From Macrococcus brunensis (lineage in GTDB: Bacteria > Bacillota > Bacilli > Staphylococcales > Staphylococcaceae), in NCBI RefSeq assembly GCF_004359615.1, contig NZ_SCWA01000007.1:1-64000 (forward strand): DNA of 64,000 nt. Reading direction: 5' to 3'. Position numbers and translations under genes: made by a program. Positions 52,999-60,791 of the stretch are shown here, piece after piece. Under the pieces are notes generated by a model. It saw only the letters and a program-made list of their open reading frames with translations. It was not told the origin of the DNA and did not search any database. Each line of letters begins with the position of its first letter. Positions within the stretch are counted from its first letter, which is position 1.

Positions 52999-53031
52999 TA
53001 TGTTATACTATTTTATTATTAGTATGTCATA
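52999..53031 (-). promoter_or_regulatory. ppdK promoter with two CcpN-like boxes
   Basis: TATGTTATACT (52999-53009, plus strand) and TATGACATACT (53031-53021, minus strand) both match TRTGHYATAYW, the CcpN operator motif I recall from Bacillus. They are inverted with 11 nt between. They overlap a plausible promoter: ATGACA (53031-53026), 18 nt, TATAAC (53007-53002). Confidence 0.7.
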
Positions 53032-53104
53032 TTAAAAAATAAATAACAATGATTAAAACATGAAAATGTAAAATAGCCCATTCCGAAAAATGAGCTACCT
53101 TGAT

Positions 53105-53222
53105 ATTGTCGCGCATATTGGTGAGATGGTTCTGCGCGTGAGAGACCTGTCGCGCTGAACCGTAAAGTCGTTCGGCGTGAGAGTGGGCTGTCACGCTTAA
53201 CGAGAAAGTCGTTCGGCGTTTT
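53105..53222. repeat. intergenic tandem repeat, about 40 bp unit
   Basis: Within the 296-nt gap left of the kinase gene there are two imperfect direct copies of a unit running GTGAGAG..CTGTCxCGCT.AAC...AAAGTCGTTCGGC (starting near 53137 and 53178), plus a partial copy at 53105-53136. The word AAAGTCGTTCGGCGT occurs twice exactly. In the first copy CGCTGAAC can pair with GTTCGGCG. GC content is higher than the flanks. No good coding frame. Nature unknown. Confidence 0.7.
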
Positions 53223-53282
53223 AAATTAATAAGACTAATCACAATAAAAGATTTCTGTCTTTTCAATCTGAGTCTAACCTTA

Positions 53283-53777
53283 CTATTTTATGATATTTAT
53301 TGAATTCATCATTTCTTTTACTACGTCTTCCTGGGTCATTTCATCCGTAATAATTCGTTCACCTTCAACTTCTAAAAAATCTTTTTCAAGATACCATTTC
53401 TCCATTTCATCTTCTCCAAAATCTACATCTTTATATTGATGACGTTTTAAAGTCTCTTCAAATGAAATATCAAAATAATAGACCAGGACATCCGGACTAT
53501 AGCGATCCGCTATTTCTTTCAGCATTTTACCATGTTTACGTTTAGTCAAAATGCCTTCAAGAATAACGTACCTGCAATTCTGCATTCCGAAATCCACCAA
53601 TGTCTCCAGCAAATCGGTAGAAACAGAACCGACCTTATCATTCACTCTCAGCATCTGTCTTCTGACCATATCCTGAGAGATAAGTATTGTGCCTTCACCT
53701 AACCGCTTCTGCAGTAACTGAGCCGTAGACGTTTTACCGCTTCCTGAATTTCCTCTTAAGATAAGAAGTTGTGCCAT
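53283..53777 (-). CDS. P-loop kinase (AAA_33/zeta-toxin-like)
   Basis: About 164 residues: Walker A RGNSGSGKTST near 7, a YVILEGIL strand, DISFEETLKRHQYK and an Arg/Lys-rich lid, as in small ATP-dependent kinases of the AAA_33/chloramphenicol phosphotransferase/zeta-toxin group. Starts 2 nt after the nucleotidyltransferase stop, with GGAGA upstream of the ATG at 53777. Target unknown: a small molecule, nucleotide or UDP-sugar. Confidence 0.85.
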   Translation of the reverse strand: MAQLLILRGNSGSGKTSTAQLLQKRLGEGTILISQDMVRRQMLRVNDKVGSVSTDLLETLVDFGMQNCRYVILEGILTKRKHGKMLKEIADRYSPDVLVYYFDISFEETLKRHQYKDVDFGEDEMEKWYLEKDFLEVEGERIITDEMTQEDVVKEMMNSINIIK

Positions 53778-53779
53778 TA

Positions 53780-54361
53780 TCAATCTCCTCGGTGACTGTA
53801 GTTAAAACTTAAATAATTCATCAACCAGTTTTTTTGTCTCACATTCAGATGATCTTTTATAGCTTTAAAATCTTCAAGGTCTTTAGGCCGAACACAATTA
53901 GAGTCCAATTTATATAACATCTGTATTTCAGGTGATATGATTGGTATCTCTTCAACTGATTTAATAAATAAACTATTCAAATTACATTGGATTTCATTAT
54001 TTCTTTTATATAACCACTTGTCTTCATTAACTTCTATCAGCATAATCTGAAACCTGAAGGGAGAATTATCCCTTTCACTTACCCATAAACTATAACTATC
54101 ATCTAATCTCTGACCATCCCAGATTGAAAGCTCACCATCTTTAGCTGTATAAATAGTGAATCTACGTAAATAAGCAAATATTTTTTGAAAATCACAGTTT
54201 AAAACCATGATATCTATATCATCATGTTGGCGCGTCTGCCTTCCAATATATAAATCAATCGCCCATCCACCTGCTATCCCCCAAGGAAAATCAGCTTCTT
54301 TAAAAATCTTGTGTAATTGTTCGACTGAATAAGGCTGCCAGTTGTTATAATCTGTTCTCAT
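53780..54361 (-). CDS. nucleotidyltransferase (aminoglycoside/lincosamide adenylyltransferase-like)
   Basis: 193 residues. Nucleotidyltransferase fold with WGIAGGWAIDLYIGRQTRQHDDIDIMVL: GG then the DxD metal site, as in ANT(2'')-type and Lnu-type enzymes. Many chromosomal members have no proven resistance function. Immediately followed by a kinase gene. An antibiotic-modifying role is only one possibility. Confidence 0.82.
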   Translation of the reverse strand: MRTDYNNWQPYSVEQLHKIFKEADFPWGIAGGWAIDLYIGRQTRQHDDIDIMVLNCDFQKIFAYLRRFTIYTAKDGELSIWDGQRLDDSYSLWVSERDNSPFRFQIMLIEVNEDKWLYKRNNEIQCNLNSLFIKSVEEIPIISPEIQMLYKLDSNCVRPKDLEDFKAIKDHLNVRQKNWLMNYLSFNYSHRGD

Positions 54362-54368
54362 AACACCC

Positions 54369-54503
54369 CTACTTCCTATTCATTTCATCCCATTCCCAGA
54401 CATCGCTTCGCTTTCGTATTAGTGTTTCAATCACAAAACTGCTCACAAATAAAATCAAGATAATAAGGATGCCTACCATCAGAAATGATTGACTGAATTC
54501 CAT
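54369..54503 (-). CDS. very small membrane protein
   Basis: About 44 residues: one hydrophobic helix (SFLMVGILIILILFVSSFVI) and the tail RKRSDVWEWDEMNRK. That tail resembles the end of the 133-residue protein at 54806 (KGRSDILKWEE). Start placed at the ATG at 54503 with GGGAG about 11 nt upstream; weak. Probably the last gene of the ABC operon. Confidence 0.5.
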   Translation of the reverse strand: MEFSQSFLMVGILIILILFVSSFVIETLIRKRSDVWEWDEMNRK

Positions 54504-54582
54504 CACTCTAGCCACTCCCGTAAGTATGGTCGCGACACTCGCTAGTTTATTATAAGTCAGCAAATATATATCTGTCTCTCTG

Positions 54583-54771
54583 CTAATCAGAAAGTCTCCT
54601 TGAAGAGGAAATAGCTTCAGGCTCCTCTTTCACCTGTTTTATTAATACAACTAAATGATAAATAAAAATAACCATTATTATCATCCATTTTAACCAATCA
54701 ATATCCAAGCTGACTGCTGTCAGTACTAACATGAATATGACAACCAACTTAATATCCTGCTGACTATCCAT
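54583..54771 (-). CDS. small membrane protein
   Basis: 62 residues with two closely spaced hydrophobic helices (VVIFMLVLTAVSL; WMIIMVIFIYHLVVLI) and a charged tail. AAGGAGAG RBS 5 nt upstream of the ATG supports translation. The IYHLVVLIKQ stretch resembles LYHLIKIMSEM in the neighbouring 133-residue protein, so it may be a truncated paralogue. Function unknown. Confidence 0.6.
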   Translation of the reverse strand: MDSQQDIKLVVIFMLVLTAVSLDIDWLKWMIIMVIFIYHLVVLIKQVKEEPEAISSSRRLSD

Positions 54772-54805
54772 AACTCTCCTTCGTCAAACGAATAATGACC
54801 AGCTT

Positions 54806-55207
54806 TCACTCTTCCCATTTCAATATATCGCTTCGACCTTTTGAGTGATACTCAATCGCATAAGCCAGTCCTATTAAAATAATTCCGAAATCGATGACTA
54901 GCCACTTCCATGGCATTTCAAGTAAAAGACCACCTATCGGTATAATGTATAAACCTAATAACATGAGTGTATTTCTTAAATGATATAAGTAAATATCTTT
55001 TTTACGACTAAATAAGTACTTACCTTGTGTTGAAGATTCCTCCAACTTCTTTTTCATCTCAGACATTATCTTTATTAAATGATAAAGAACGAATACTGAG
55101 ATTACAGCAAAGAGTGTCCAGTTAACTGTCGATCTATCAAATGTGTCGTATGCAAAAAAGAGAATAATATACATAATAAACATCCAGAAAAAACTCTTAT
55201 CTTTCAT
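54806..55207 (-). CDS. membrane protein, four helices, unknown
   Basis: About 133 residues in two halves, each with two helices: FFWMFIMYIILFFAYDTF and LFAVISVFVLYHLIKIM, then MLLGLYIIPIGGLLLEMP and WLVIDFGIILIGLAYAI, ending KGRSDILKWEE. GGGAGGTGG RBS gives the start at 55207. Downstream of the ABC permease after a hairpin that may reduce but not abolish read-through. No family recognised. Confidence 0.65.
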   Translation of the reverse strand: MKDKSFFWMFIMYIILFFAYDTFDRSTVNWTLFAVISVFVLYHLIKIMSEMKKKLEESSTQGKYLFSRKKDIYLYHLRNTLMLLGLYIIPIGGLLLEMPWKWLVIDFGIILIGLAYAIEYHSKGRSDILKWEE

Positions 55208-55261
55208 ATCAACCACCTCCCATAATTTATTACCATGGTATAGTTCTTCCATTAAAAAGAA

Positions 55262-55285
55262 AAGCCATCTCATAGAAGATAGCTT
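55262..55285 (-). terminator. terminator or attenuator after ABC permease
   Basis: Stem AAGCTATCT / AGATGGCTT (one GU) and U-rich run on the minus strand, overlapping the permease stop and ahead of the small membrane protein genes. Confidence 0.6.
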
Positions 55286-55976
55286 ATGCCAAGTGATGCC
55301 GTTTATTAAATTGATGACGTGCCAGAAAGTATGCGCCTATTAACAAGACGATGCTAGCTGCTAAAGTGAGATATGGCAATTGGTAGAGATAAAAATTCCA
55401 GCCCGCCATTCGACTTAAGTTCAGACTCATTTCAAGATCGTTTCTCATAATAAAGGCGTGAAAGCCGAGAGTAATTAAAAGTATCACGGTATAAATAATT
55501 GAATATATTGTATTAAAGTGGTTATGCCCTTTATATATCATAAACAGGTATATTGAATGAAGCATTAAACTCACTGCTATTACCATCAATAACATGTTCG
55601 TCTTTTCTGGTGTTTGATTCACTAAATTAAATACAATCCAGTAAATATAACTTAACAAGTGAGTTATTATAATGAAAAGCAAGTCCCCCAGAATTAAACT
55701 TTTTAGACTAGATGGCTGAATATAATACCATTCACTCACTTTATATCTCGTTATATTATGCTGTTTAGTAAAGAAGAGGGTCAGTAACAGGAAAAATGTA
55801 ACCAGTGCAGCTGTTTCGGCAAATGACATCGATATAATCGTATCCTGATTTCTTTCTATCGGTACCTGTTGATTCATGAAACTTAAAGCAGCTAATAATA
55901 AAGACATTACTATTAGTAAAAGATAAATGTATTTTTCTTTGATTAACACTAAACCCGTCATCAGTTGCTTATACAT
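55284..55976 (-). CDS. ABC transporter membrane protein (YtrC/YtrD-like)
   Basis: 230 residues, six helices. Begins MYKQLMTGLVLIKEKYIYLLLIVMSLLLAALSFM, as in ABC-2-like subunits of Ytr-type systems. Start overlaps the ATPase end by 8 nt. Little sequence signature beyond helices, so assignment rests on the operon. Confidence 0.75.
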   Translation of the reverse strand: MYKQLMTGLVLIKEKYIYLLLIVMSLLLAALSFMNQQVPIERNQDTIISMSFAETAALVTFFLLLTLFFTKQHNITRYKVSEWYYIQPSSLKSLILGDLLFIIITHLLSYIYWIVFNLVNQTPEKTNMLLMVIAVSLMLHSIYLFMIYKGHNHFNTIYSIIYTVILLITLGFHAFIMRNDLEMSLNLSRMAGWNFYLYQLPYLTLAASIVLLIGAYFLARHQFNKRHHLA

Positions 55977-56844
55977 GCGCTCTCCCTCCTACTCTCTCTT
56001 TTTTCTTGTAATACATAAATTCATCTATTGTGACATTTCGCATGCTTACTTTATCCCCGAATAACTCCTTAAAGACTTGCCCGTGCTCTGTCATACCAGT
56101 GAATCCGCCCTCATGTATTTCACAGCCTATAAGCAGTTGATCTAGTTCATCGTCCAGCAGAATGTCCCGCCCTCTGATAAGCTGATATTGACTGACCAGT
56201 CGTTCTTTTTCATCCATCGCGGTGACGCTGCCGTTCTCCATAAAGACAATATAATCTGCGATGTTCTCAAGGTCGGATGTGATATGTGTACTAAATAAAA
56301 TTGTTCTATCTTCATTTAGCATCAGCTCCTGAAAAATATGCAGCAACTCAAGTCTGAAGGTCGGATCAAGGTTAGAAGTCGGTTCATCGAGTATGAGTAA
56401 TCTGGCGTTATAGCTTAAGGCGGTCGCAAGATTAAGTTTCACTTTCATCCCCTGTGAAAAGTGCTTGATTTTCTGCGTGTACGGAACTTCGAATCGCTCC
56501 AGATAACTGACAAATGTCTCATGATTCCACTCGCTGTAGTTCATCTTCAATATAGCTTCCAACTTTTTCGGGCTCATCCCTTCCGGGAAATGGTTCTCGC
56601 TGAAGACAATGCCAATATCAGATAGAATCTGTTCGCGTTCACTTATATAGTCTTTCCCCAGAATTTGAATATCCCCTTGTCGCGGTGTCCGTAAATTCAG
56701 CAGCTGATAAATCAAACTCGTCTTACCGGCACCGTTCTCACCGATTAATCCTGTAATGTAACCCATCGGAACGTCCAGTTCATCAATCACCAGTTCAAAG
56801 CGTCCTTGTCTGACTCTTAAATCTCGAATTTCAATGGCGTTCAT
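55969..56844 (-). CDS. ABC transporter ATP-binding protein (YtrB-like)
   Basis: 291 residues: Walker A GENGAGKTS near 37, Q-loop region VFSENHFPEG, signature HFSQGMKVKL, Walker B LLILDEP, switch His STHITSD, and a C-terminal extension. Start ATG overlaps the GntR stop (TAATG). Operon order GntR-ATPase-permease matches the ytr operon of bacilli and staphylococci, induced by cell-wall antibiotics. Confidence 0.9.
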   Translation of the reverse strand: MNAIEIRDLRVRQGRFELVIDELDVPMGYITGLIGENGAGKTSLIYQLLNLRTPRQGDIQILGKDYISEREQILSDIGIVFSENHFPEGMSPKKLEAILKMNYSEWNHETFVSYLERFEVPYTQKIKHFSQGMKVKLNLATALSYNARLLILDEPTSNLDPTFRLELLHIFQELMLNEDRTILFSTHITSDLENIADYIVFMENGSVTAMDEKERLVSQYQLIRGRDILLDDELDQLLIGCEIHEGGFTGMTEHGQVFKELFGDKVSMRNVTIDEFMYYKKKERVGGRAHV

Positions 56845-57218
56845 TATGATTCCTCCCAAAGGATATCGACAATATCATTATATTCCGTACGGTCGATATT
56901 CAGTTCTCTTGATAGTTCAATCGTTCGTCTCAGCTGAGTTTCCAGCTGCTTCAACGACTGCTCTCTGATCATCGTCTGGTTTCCTTCTGCTACAAATGTC
57001 CCTTTACCTGGCACCGAATTAATATAGCCGAGGTCTTCAAGATCCTTATATGCTCGCTTCGTTGTGATAACACTGATACCTAAATCCTTAGCAAGCGCAC
57101 GCATGGATAACAGTGCTTCGCCTTCCCGTAATTCCCGGGACATAATCAATCTGATGATTTCTGACTTCAACTGTTCATAAATCGGCTTATCACTTTTCTG
57201 ATTTAATTGGATATTCAT
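56844..57218 (-). CDS. GntR family repressor, YtrA subfamily
   Basis: About 124 residues. GntR winged helix (KPIYEQLKSEIIRLIMSRELREGEALLSMRALAKDLGISVITTKRAYKDLEDLGYINSVPGKGTFV) and a short helical tail, the YtrA layout. AAGGAG RBS at the 57218 start. A long palindrome covers its promoter, consistent with autorepression of the ABC operon. Confidence 0.93.
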   Translation of the reverse strand: MNIQLNQKSDKPIYEQLKSEIIRLIMSRELREGEALLSMRALAKDLGISVITTKRAYKDLEDLGYINSVPGKGTFVAEGNQTMIREQSLKQLETQLRRTIELSRELNIDRTEYNDIVDILWEES

Positions 57219-57236
57219 AGGAATCTCCTTTGTTAT

Positions 57237-57278
57237 AATGTATATATACAATATATACATTATTAACAGTTAAGTCAA
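57237..57278 (-). promoter_or_regulatory. ytrA-type promoter with palindromic operator
   Basis: Minus strand TTGACT (57278-57273), 17 nt, TATATT (57255-57250). AATGTATATAT and ATATATACATT (57237-57247 and 57251-57261) form a perfect dyad with a 3-nt centre over the -10. Confidence 0.85.
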
Positions 57279-57284
57279 TAAAAA

Positions 57285-57308
57285 AAGAGACCTGACTTTC
57301 GTCTGGTC
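57285..57308 (-). terminator. terminator of the ohr remnant
   Basis: Imperfect stem GACCAGAC / GTCAGGTC with GAAA loop, then U run on the minus strand. Confidence 0.7.
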
Positions 57309-57316
57309 TACTATGG

Positions 57317-57487
57317 TTAATAAGTATTGACATCTATCTCGATATCAATCGTATTTTTCAGCGCTTTAAAATAAGGGAAGTAGTTATGAGCATGTTCTCC
57401 ATATTTCTCCGTTTCTTCCTGCGTCATGTTATACAGTGTCACTTCGAGTACTGCAGCTAATTTAACGTCACCATCTGACTTATCCGG
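57317..57487 (-). pseudogene. C-terminal remnant of organic hydroperoxide resistance protein (Ohr/OsmC)
   Basis: An open frame on the minus strand reads DGDVKLAAVLEVTLYNMTQ then EETEKYGEHAHNYFPYFKAL and NTIDIEIDVNTY with a stop. This follows the last third of Ohr proteins (AH-x-x-CPYS-x-A-x-x-x-x-IDV), with Phe where the resolving Cys is expected. It has no start codon or RBS. The left end keeps a terminator. The frame ends at 57487, where homology to ohrR begins on the other strand. Confidence 0.7.
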
Positions 57488-57685
57488 CTACAAGGATACT
57501 GTCACCTTTTGGGAAAAGGATGATCAAACACTACACGAAATCGACCAGACACTCAGTCTGGCAAGCAATACTCTGACGCCTCTTCTGAAATATATGGAAT
57601 AAAGCGATTGGATTGAACGTAAACAAATAGCGGATGACAAACGTCAGCCGCTCGTCTTACTCATCGACAGAGGACCGAAATAATC
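57477..57685 (+). pseudogene. C-terminal remnant of OhrR/SarZ-type MarR regulator
   Basis: Plus-strand frame reads DLSGYKDTVTFWEKDDQTL then HEIDQTLSLASNTLTPLLK-YME, TAA (57600-57602), then SDWIERKQIADDKRQPLVLL and a stop. This follows the OhrR recognition helix and wing (LDSGTLTPLLKRME...RSEEDERQ). It lacks the N-terminal third, has an in-frame TAA and no start. Followed by its own terminator. Confidence 0.72.
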
Positions 57686-57700
57686 CGGTCCTCTTTATTT
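57669..57700 (+). terminator. terminator of the ohrR remnant
   Basis: Stem AGAGGACCG / CGGTCCTCT followed by TTTATTTAT on the plus strand. Confidence 0.75.
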
Positions 57701-59302
57701 ATGCCATTCTTTCAGTTGTCTAACGCTCTCCTGCGCTTTGCTATAGACCTCATCCGGATAGTCGTAGATGCGCATCAGTTCAATCGCATTGGATGTCTTC
57801 GTGATGCCTTTTTTGAGCTTATAGTCAAAGGTGACATCATTATTTTCAGTTAAGGTTTCAGAAAAATAATAGAAATCAAACTCGTCTTTAAGCATGGATG
57901 TCAGTTCGATATCATGCGTCGCTGTAATCAGTGTGACGTTATCATTATCATTGAGATGGCAGAGAATCGCTTCTGCGGACGCTACCCGTTCTTTCGTATT
58001 CGTACCACGTAAAATCTCGTCGATAAAAATATAGACAGGACGGTCAATATGCTGAAGGATTCGTTTCAGCGATTTGATCTCGCTGATAAAGTAACTGTCA
58101 CCTTCCATAATACTGTCTTCCAGATTCATGGACGTATAGAGTTCTCCAGGTGACATGGAAAACCTTTCAGCCGTTGCTGTATGAAGTCCTTTCGCAAGGA
58201 CGATATTCAATGCCAACGTCTTCATGAAAGTCGACTTCCCTGATGCGTTTGAACCTGTCAGAATGATATTTTTATCAACTGTCAGGTCATTCGCCACAAA
58301 TTCCTTGAGCAGCGGATGATAGCCTTCTTCTATCCTCAATGTTTCTCCCGCTTGTGGCTCTGTATAATAGGCAAGGGTCTCACGCCAGAGTGCTGTTGCA
58401 TAGCTCAGGTCATGTAATCCGATCGTATGGAAGCAAGCTTCGTATGTATCATGATTACGGTGCATCACACTGACTGCATAATGGTAGAGATGATAGTCAA
58501 GATTGAACACCGACTTCAGTGCATTTAGAAGCTGCAAGAAAAAATTCTGGTCATTCTGCTTATCATTCAATATAAAATAACTGAGGAATTCCACATTTCT
58601 CAATCTTCCCTGCTTGATTCTAAAGAACGGACTGACTTTGGATAGGTGATCTGCACTTCTGATTAATTGAACAGCATAAAATAATTCGCTATACTGTGCT
58701 TCGTTCTTTGAGGTAAACGTAAAATTCTGTATCATATTGAATCCAATAGAAATGACCAATGCCGTCATTCCAGCAGTCACAGAAGCTGAGAACAGGAATA
58801 GACTGATAAAGGGCATTAAACTCATCAGAATATAAATCTTATTATAATGATTCCTTCTAATGTCTTTAAAAATAAACTGCGACGGGTCACTGTTCGCGTT
58901 CTTACCGAGATCAGCGAGCGCCACTGAGATGTCTTCTCTGAACGTACGGTCCGTCCGAATGCGCTCTATCAGTTCTCTGTTCACTTTCGGGAGCATACCG
59001 ACATTTCTTAAGGCCGCATATAAATACTCCTCTCCAACTGTTGTGAAGTTATAATTAATCTGTCTGAAGACCGTCTCCATATTCAAGTCGTTCCAGGTGA
59101 TGTCGTCAATTCCCTCATCCTTGTTTCGGATATTATTGTAATAACCATCATACCGGATATATTCACCTTTCTGGACTTTGAACACAGCTTTCTTATCCCA
59201 TAACCCTTTAATGCGTGTATTCATCTTTCGTTTATCATAGATCATCATGCCGATACCCAGGACCAGAAAGCCTAACGTTATCCAAATATAATTCAGCAGC
59301 AT
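57695..59302 (-). CDS. MutS-like ATPase with N-terminal membrane helix
   Basis: About 535 residues. A hydrophobic N-terminal helix and a second pair near 165-205 precede a MutS lever/clamp-like helical region and the MutS ATPase: Walker A TGSNASGKSTFMKTLA, Walker B VYIFIDEILRGTNTKERVASAEAI, and THDIELTSML. The mismatch-recognition domain of true MutS is missing. This matches the MutS-family proteins of unknown role in firmicutes. Start at 59302 (GAGGGG upstream). Confidence 0.85.
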   Translation of the reverse strand: MLLNYIWITLGFLVLGIGMMIYDKRKMNTRIKGLWDKKAVFKVQKGEYIRYDGYYNNIRNKDEGIDDITWNDLNMETVFRQINYNFTTVGEEYLYAALRNVGMLPKVNRELIERIRTDRTFREDISVALADLGKNANSDPSQFIFKDIRRNHYNKIYILMSLMPFISLFLFSASVTAGMTALVISIGFNMIQNFTFTSKNEAQYSELFYAVQLIRSADHLSKVSPFFRIKQGRLRNVEFLSYFILNDKQNDQNFFLQLLNALKSVFNLDYHLYHYAVSVMHRNHDTYEACFHTIGLHDLSYATALWRETLAYYTEPQAGETLRIEEGYHPLLKEFVANDLTVDKNIILTGSNASGKSTFMKTLALNIVLAKGLHTATAERFSMSPGELYTSMNLEDSIMEGDSYFISEIKSLKRILQHIDRPVYIFIDEILRGTNTKERVASAEAILCHLNDNDNVTLITATHDIELTSMLKDEFDFYYFSETLTENNDVTFDYKLKKGITKTSNAIELMRIYDYPDEVYSKAQESVRQLKEWHK

Positions 59303-59365
59303 CTCATATCCCCTCATCATTTTTCTTCATTTTCTCATAAAAAATTCATTATGTAAAAAATATCC

Positions 59366-59390
59366 ATAAAAAAACCTCCTTTTCAGGAGG
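59366..59390 (-). terminator. terminator of small GNAT gene
   Basis: Stem CCTCCTG / CAGGAGG-like with A/T loop and seven U residues on the minus strand. Confidence 0.85.
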
Positions 59391-59399
59391 GGTCAACTA

Positions 59400-59681
59400 T
59401 TATTCAGTTACCCGTACATCCTGGTAACCTTTATTTTCTTCTAATACTTTCTTAGCGTACGAACAGACAGGCACAATCTTCTTATTGTTGTCACGCGCAT
59501 ATTTGACCGCCGCTTCAACCAGCTTCCGGCCGATGCCCTGCCCTTGTAATTCGTCTGATACTTCTGTATGGTCAATGACAATCTTGTCGTCTCCGTTTGG
59601 TACATAAGTCATCATGGCATCAGGTTTTGTTTTTAAATCCCCGATGTAAAACATCTTATCACTGTGTTTGACATGATTCAT
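59400..59681 (-). CDS. YjdJ/Gcn5-like N-acetyltransferase, short
   Basis: About 93 residues, the short GNAT (Gcn5-related N-acetyltransferase 2) type: TEVSDELQGQGIGRKLVEAAVKYARDNNKKIVPVCSYAKKVLEE, with the acetyl-CoA loop QGQGIG. AAAGGAG gives the start at 59681. Target unknown. Confidence 0.88.
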   Translation of the reverse strand: MNHVKHSDKMFYIGDLKTKPDAMMTYVPNGDDKIVIDHTEVSDELQGQGIGRKLVEAAVKYARDNNKKIVPVCSYAKKVLEENKGYQDVRVTE

Positions 59682-59690
59682 GTTAAGCAC

Positions 59691-60017
59691 TCCTTTTATT
59701 CTGATACCTCTCTATACCCTTTTTCACTCCGTTCAATTGATCAGATGCATCCCTTATCTATCCGATATTCCTAAAATAAACAGGCGAACTGCGGTTAAGG
59801 CAGCGAAGCAATAAAAGGGGCCCTGTGCACCGAAGTATCTGCATTATCACCGGATTGAACGTCAGTCAACAGATGTTCTATCAAGATTGCGGAGAATGCC
59901 TGCATGCAGTTCATCCAGGAAGGAAAATGGCTGGACTGATAAACGTATTTATTATATAAACTTCCCTTAATTTGATACAATCATAGTGGATTAAATCAAT
60001 AAAGGGGGGGCTTTAAG
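59691..60017. other. 327-nt gap, possibly decayed coding sequence
   Basis: The right part (59780-59945) has higher GC than typical spacers here. One plus-strand frame ends ENACMQFIQEGKWLD then TGA, which looks protein-like but cannot be assigned. No promoter, RNA or complete gene recognised except the RBS GGGGGG before 60018. Confidence 0.35.
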
Positions 60018-60782
60018 ATGAAATTAGAGAATAAAGTGGCTGTTGTTACAGGGGCTGCTTCCGGTATGGGTAAAGCTATCGCTGAACTTTATGCAAAAGA
60101 AGGCGCAAAGGTGCTTGTTGCTGACTTTAATATCGAAGGTGCAGAACAAGTCGTTCAGACCATACAGGAAAGAGGCGGAGAGGCTACTGCTTTTAAAGTC
60201 GATGTTTCTTCAAAAGAACAAGTGGAACAAATGATTGACCAGGTCATCAGTGAATTCGGCAAGTTGGATATCCTTGTGAACAATGCGGGTATCATGGATA
60301 AATTTGAACCTGTAGCAGACGTCACGGATGAATCGTGGGAAAAAATATTCAGTGTCAATACAAACAGCGTTCTCTATGGTATGCGTAAAGCCATCAACTA
60401 CTGGCTTGAGAAAGATATGCCGGGTGTTATCGTCAACACCATCTCGACAGGCGGCTTAAACGGGGCACATGCCGGAGCTGCGTACGGTGCTTCAAAGCAT
60501 GCAGTTGTCGGGCTCACAAAGAACAGTGCCTTTATGTACGCACAGAAGAACATTCGTATTAATGGTATCGCACCTGGTGCGATTCAGACGAACATTTCTA
60601 ATTCACTGACGAATATCAACGAATTCGGTATCAGTCGTGCTGGAATGGCACACGCGTTGACACCACGTATGGGAGAATCGGATGAAGTGGCGGCGGCTGC
60701 TCTATTCCTCGCATCAGATGAAGCAAGTTTTGTAAATGGAATCGTCATGCCGGTAGACGGCGGCTGGACAGCAGCGTTTTAA
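60018..60782 (+). CDS. short-chain dehydrogenase/reductase
   Basis: 254 residues, classical SDR: TGAASGMGKA near 11-20, acidic VADFN at the end of strand 2 (favours NAD), NNAGIMDKFEPVADVTDE, active-site Ser in NTISTGG, YGASK, and closing VDGGWTAAF. Common in staphylococci as an SDR family oxidoreductase. Substrate unknown. Monocistronic, terminator shared with the converging nitroreductase gene. Confidence 0.9.
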   Translation: MKLENKVAVVTGAASGMGKAIAELYAKEGAKVLVADFNIEGAEQVVQTIQERGGEATAFKVDVSSKEQVEQMIDQVISEFGKLDILVNNAGIMDKFEPVADVTDESWEKIFSVNTNSVLYGMRKAINYWLEKDMPGVIVNTISTGGLNGAHAGAAYGASKHAVVGLTKNSAFMYAQKNIRINGIAPGAIQTNISNSLTNINEFGISRAGMAHALTPRMGESDEVAAAALFLASDEASFVNGIVMPVDGGWTAAF

Positions 60783-60791
60783 AATATATGC

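Noticed and set aside
53105-53222. CRISPR array
   Set aside because: Only two full imperfect copies, no spacers of regular length and no cas genes nearby.
53027-53266. 79-codon minus-strand ORF left of the kinase
   Set aside because: Runs through the tandem repeat and the ppdK promoter, lacks an RBS, and its sequence reflects the repeat rather than a protein.
53780-54361. Confident call as an acquired antibiotic-resistance gene
   Set aside because: The nucleotidyltransferase motif is shared by many chromosomal proteins without resistance activity, and there is no mobile element nearby.
59795-59980. 61-codon minus-strand ORF before the SDR
   Set aside because: No RBS, no recognisable protein character; it lies over the SDR upstream region.
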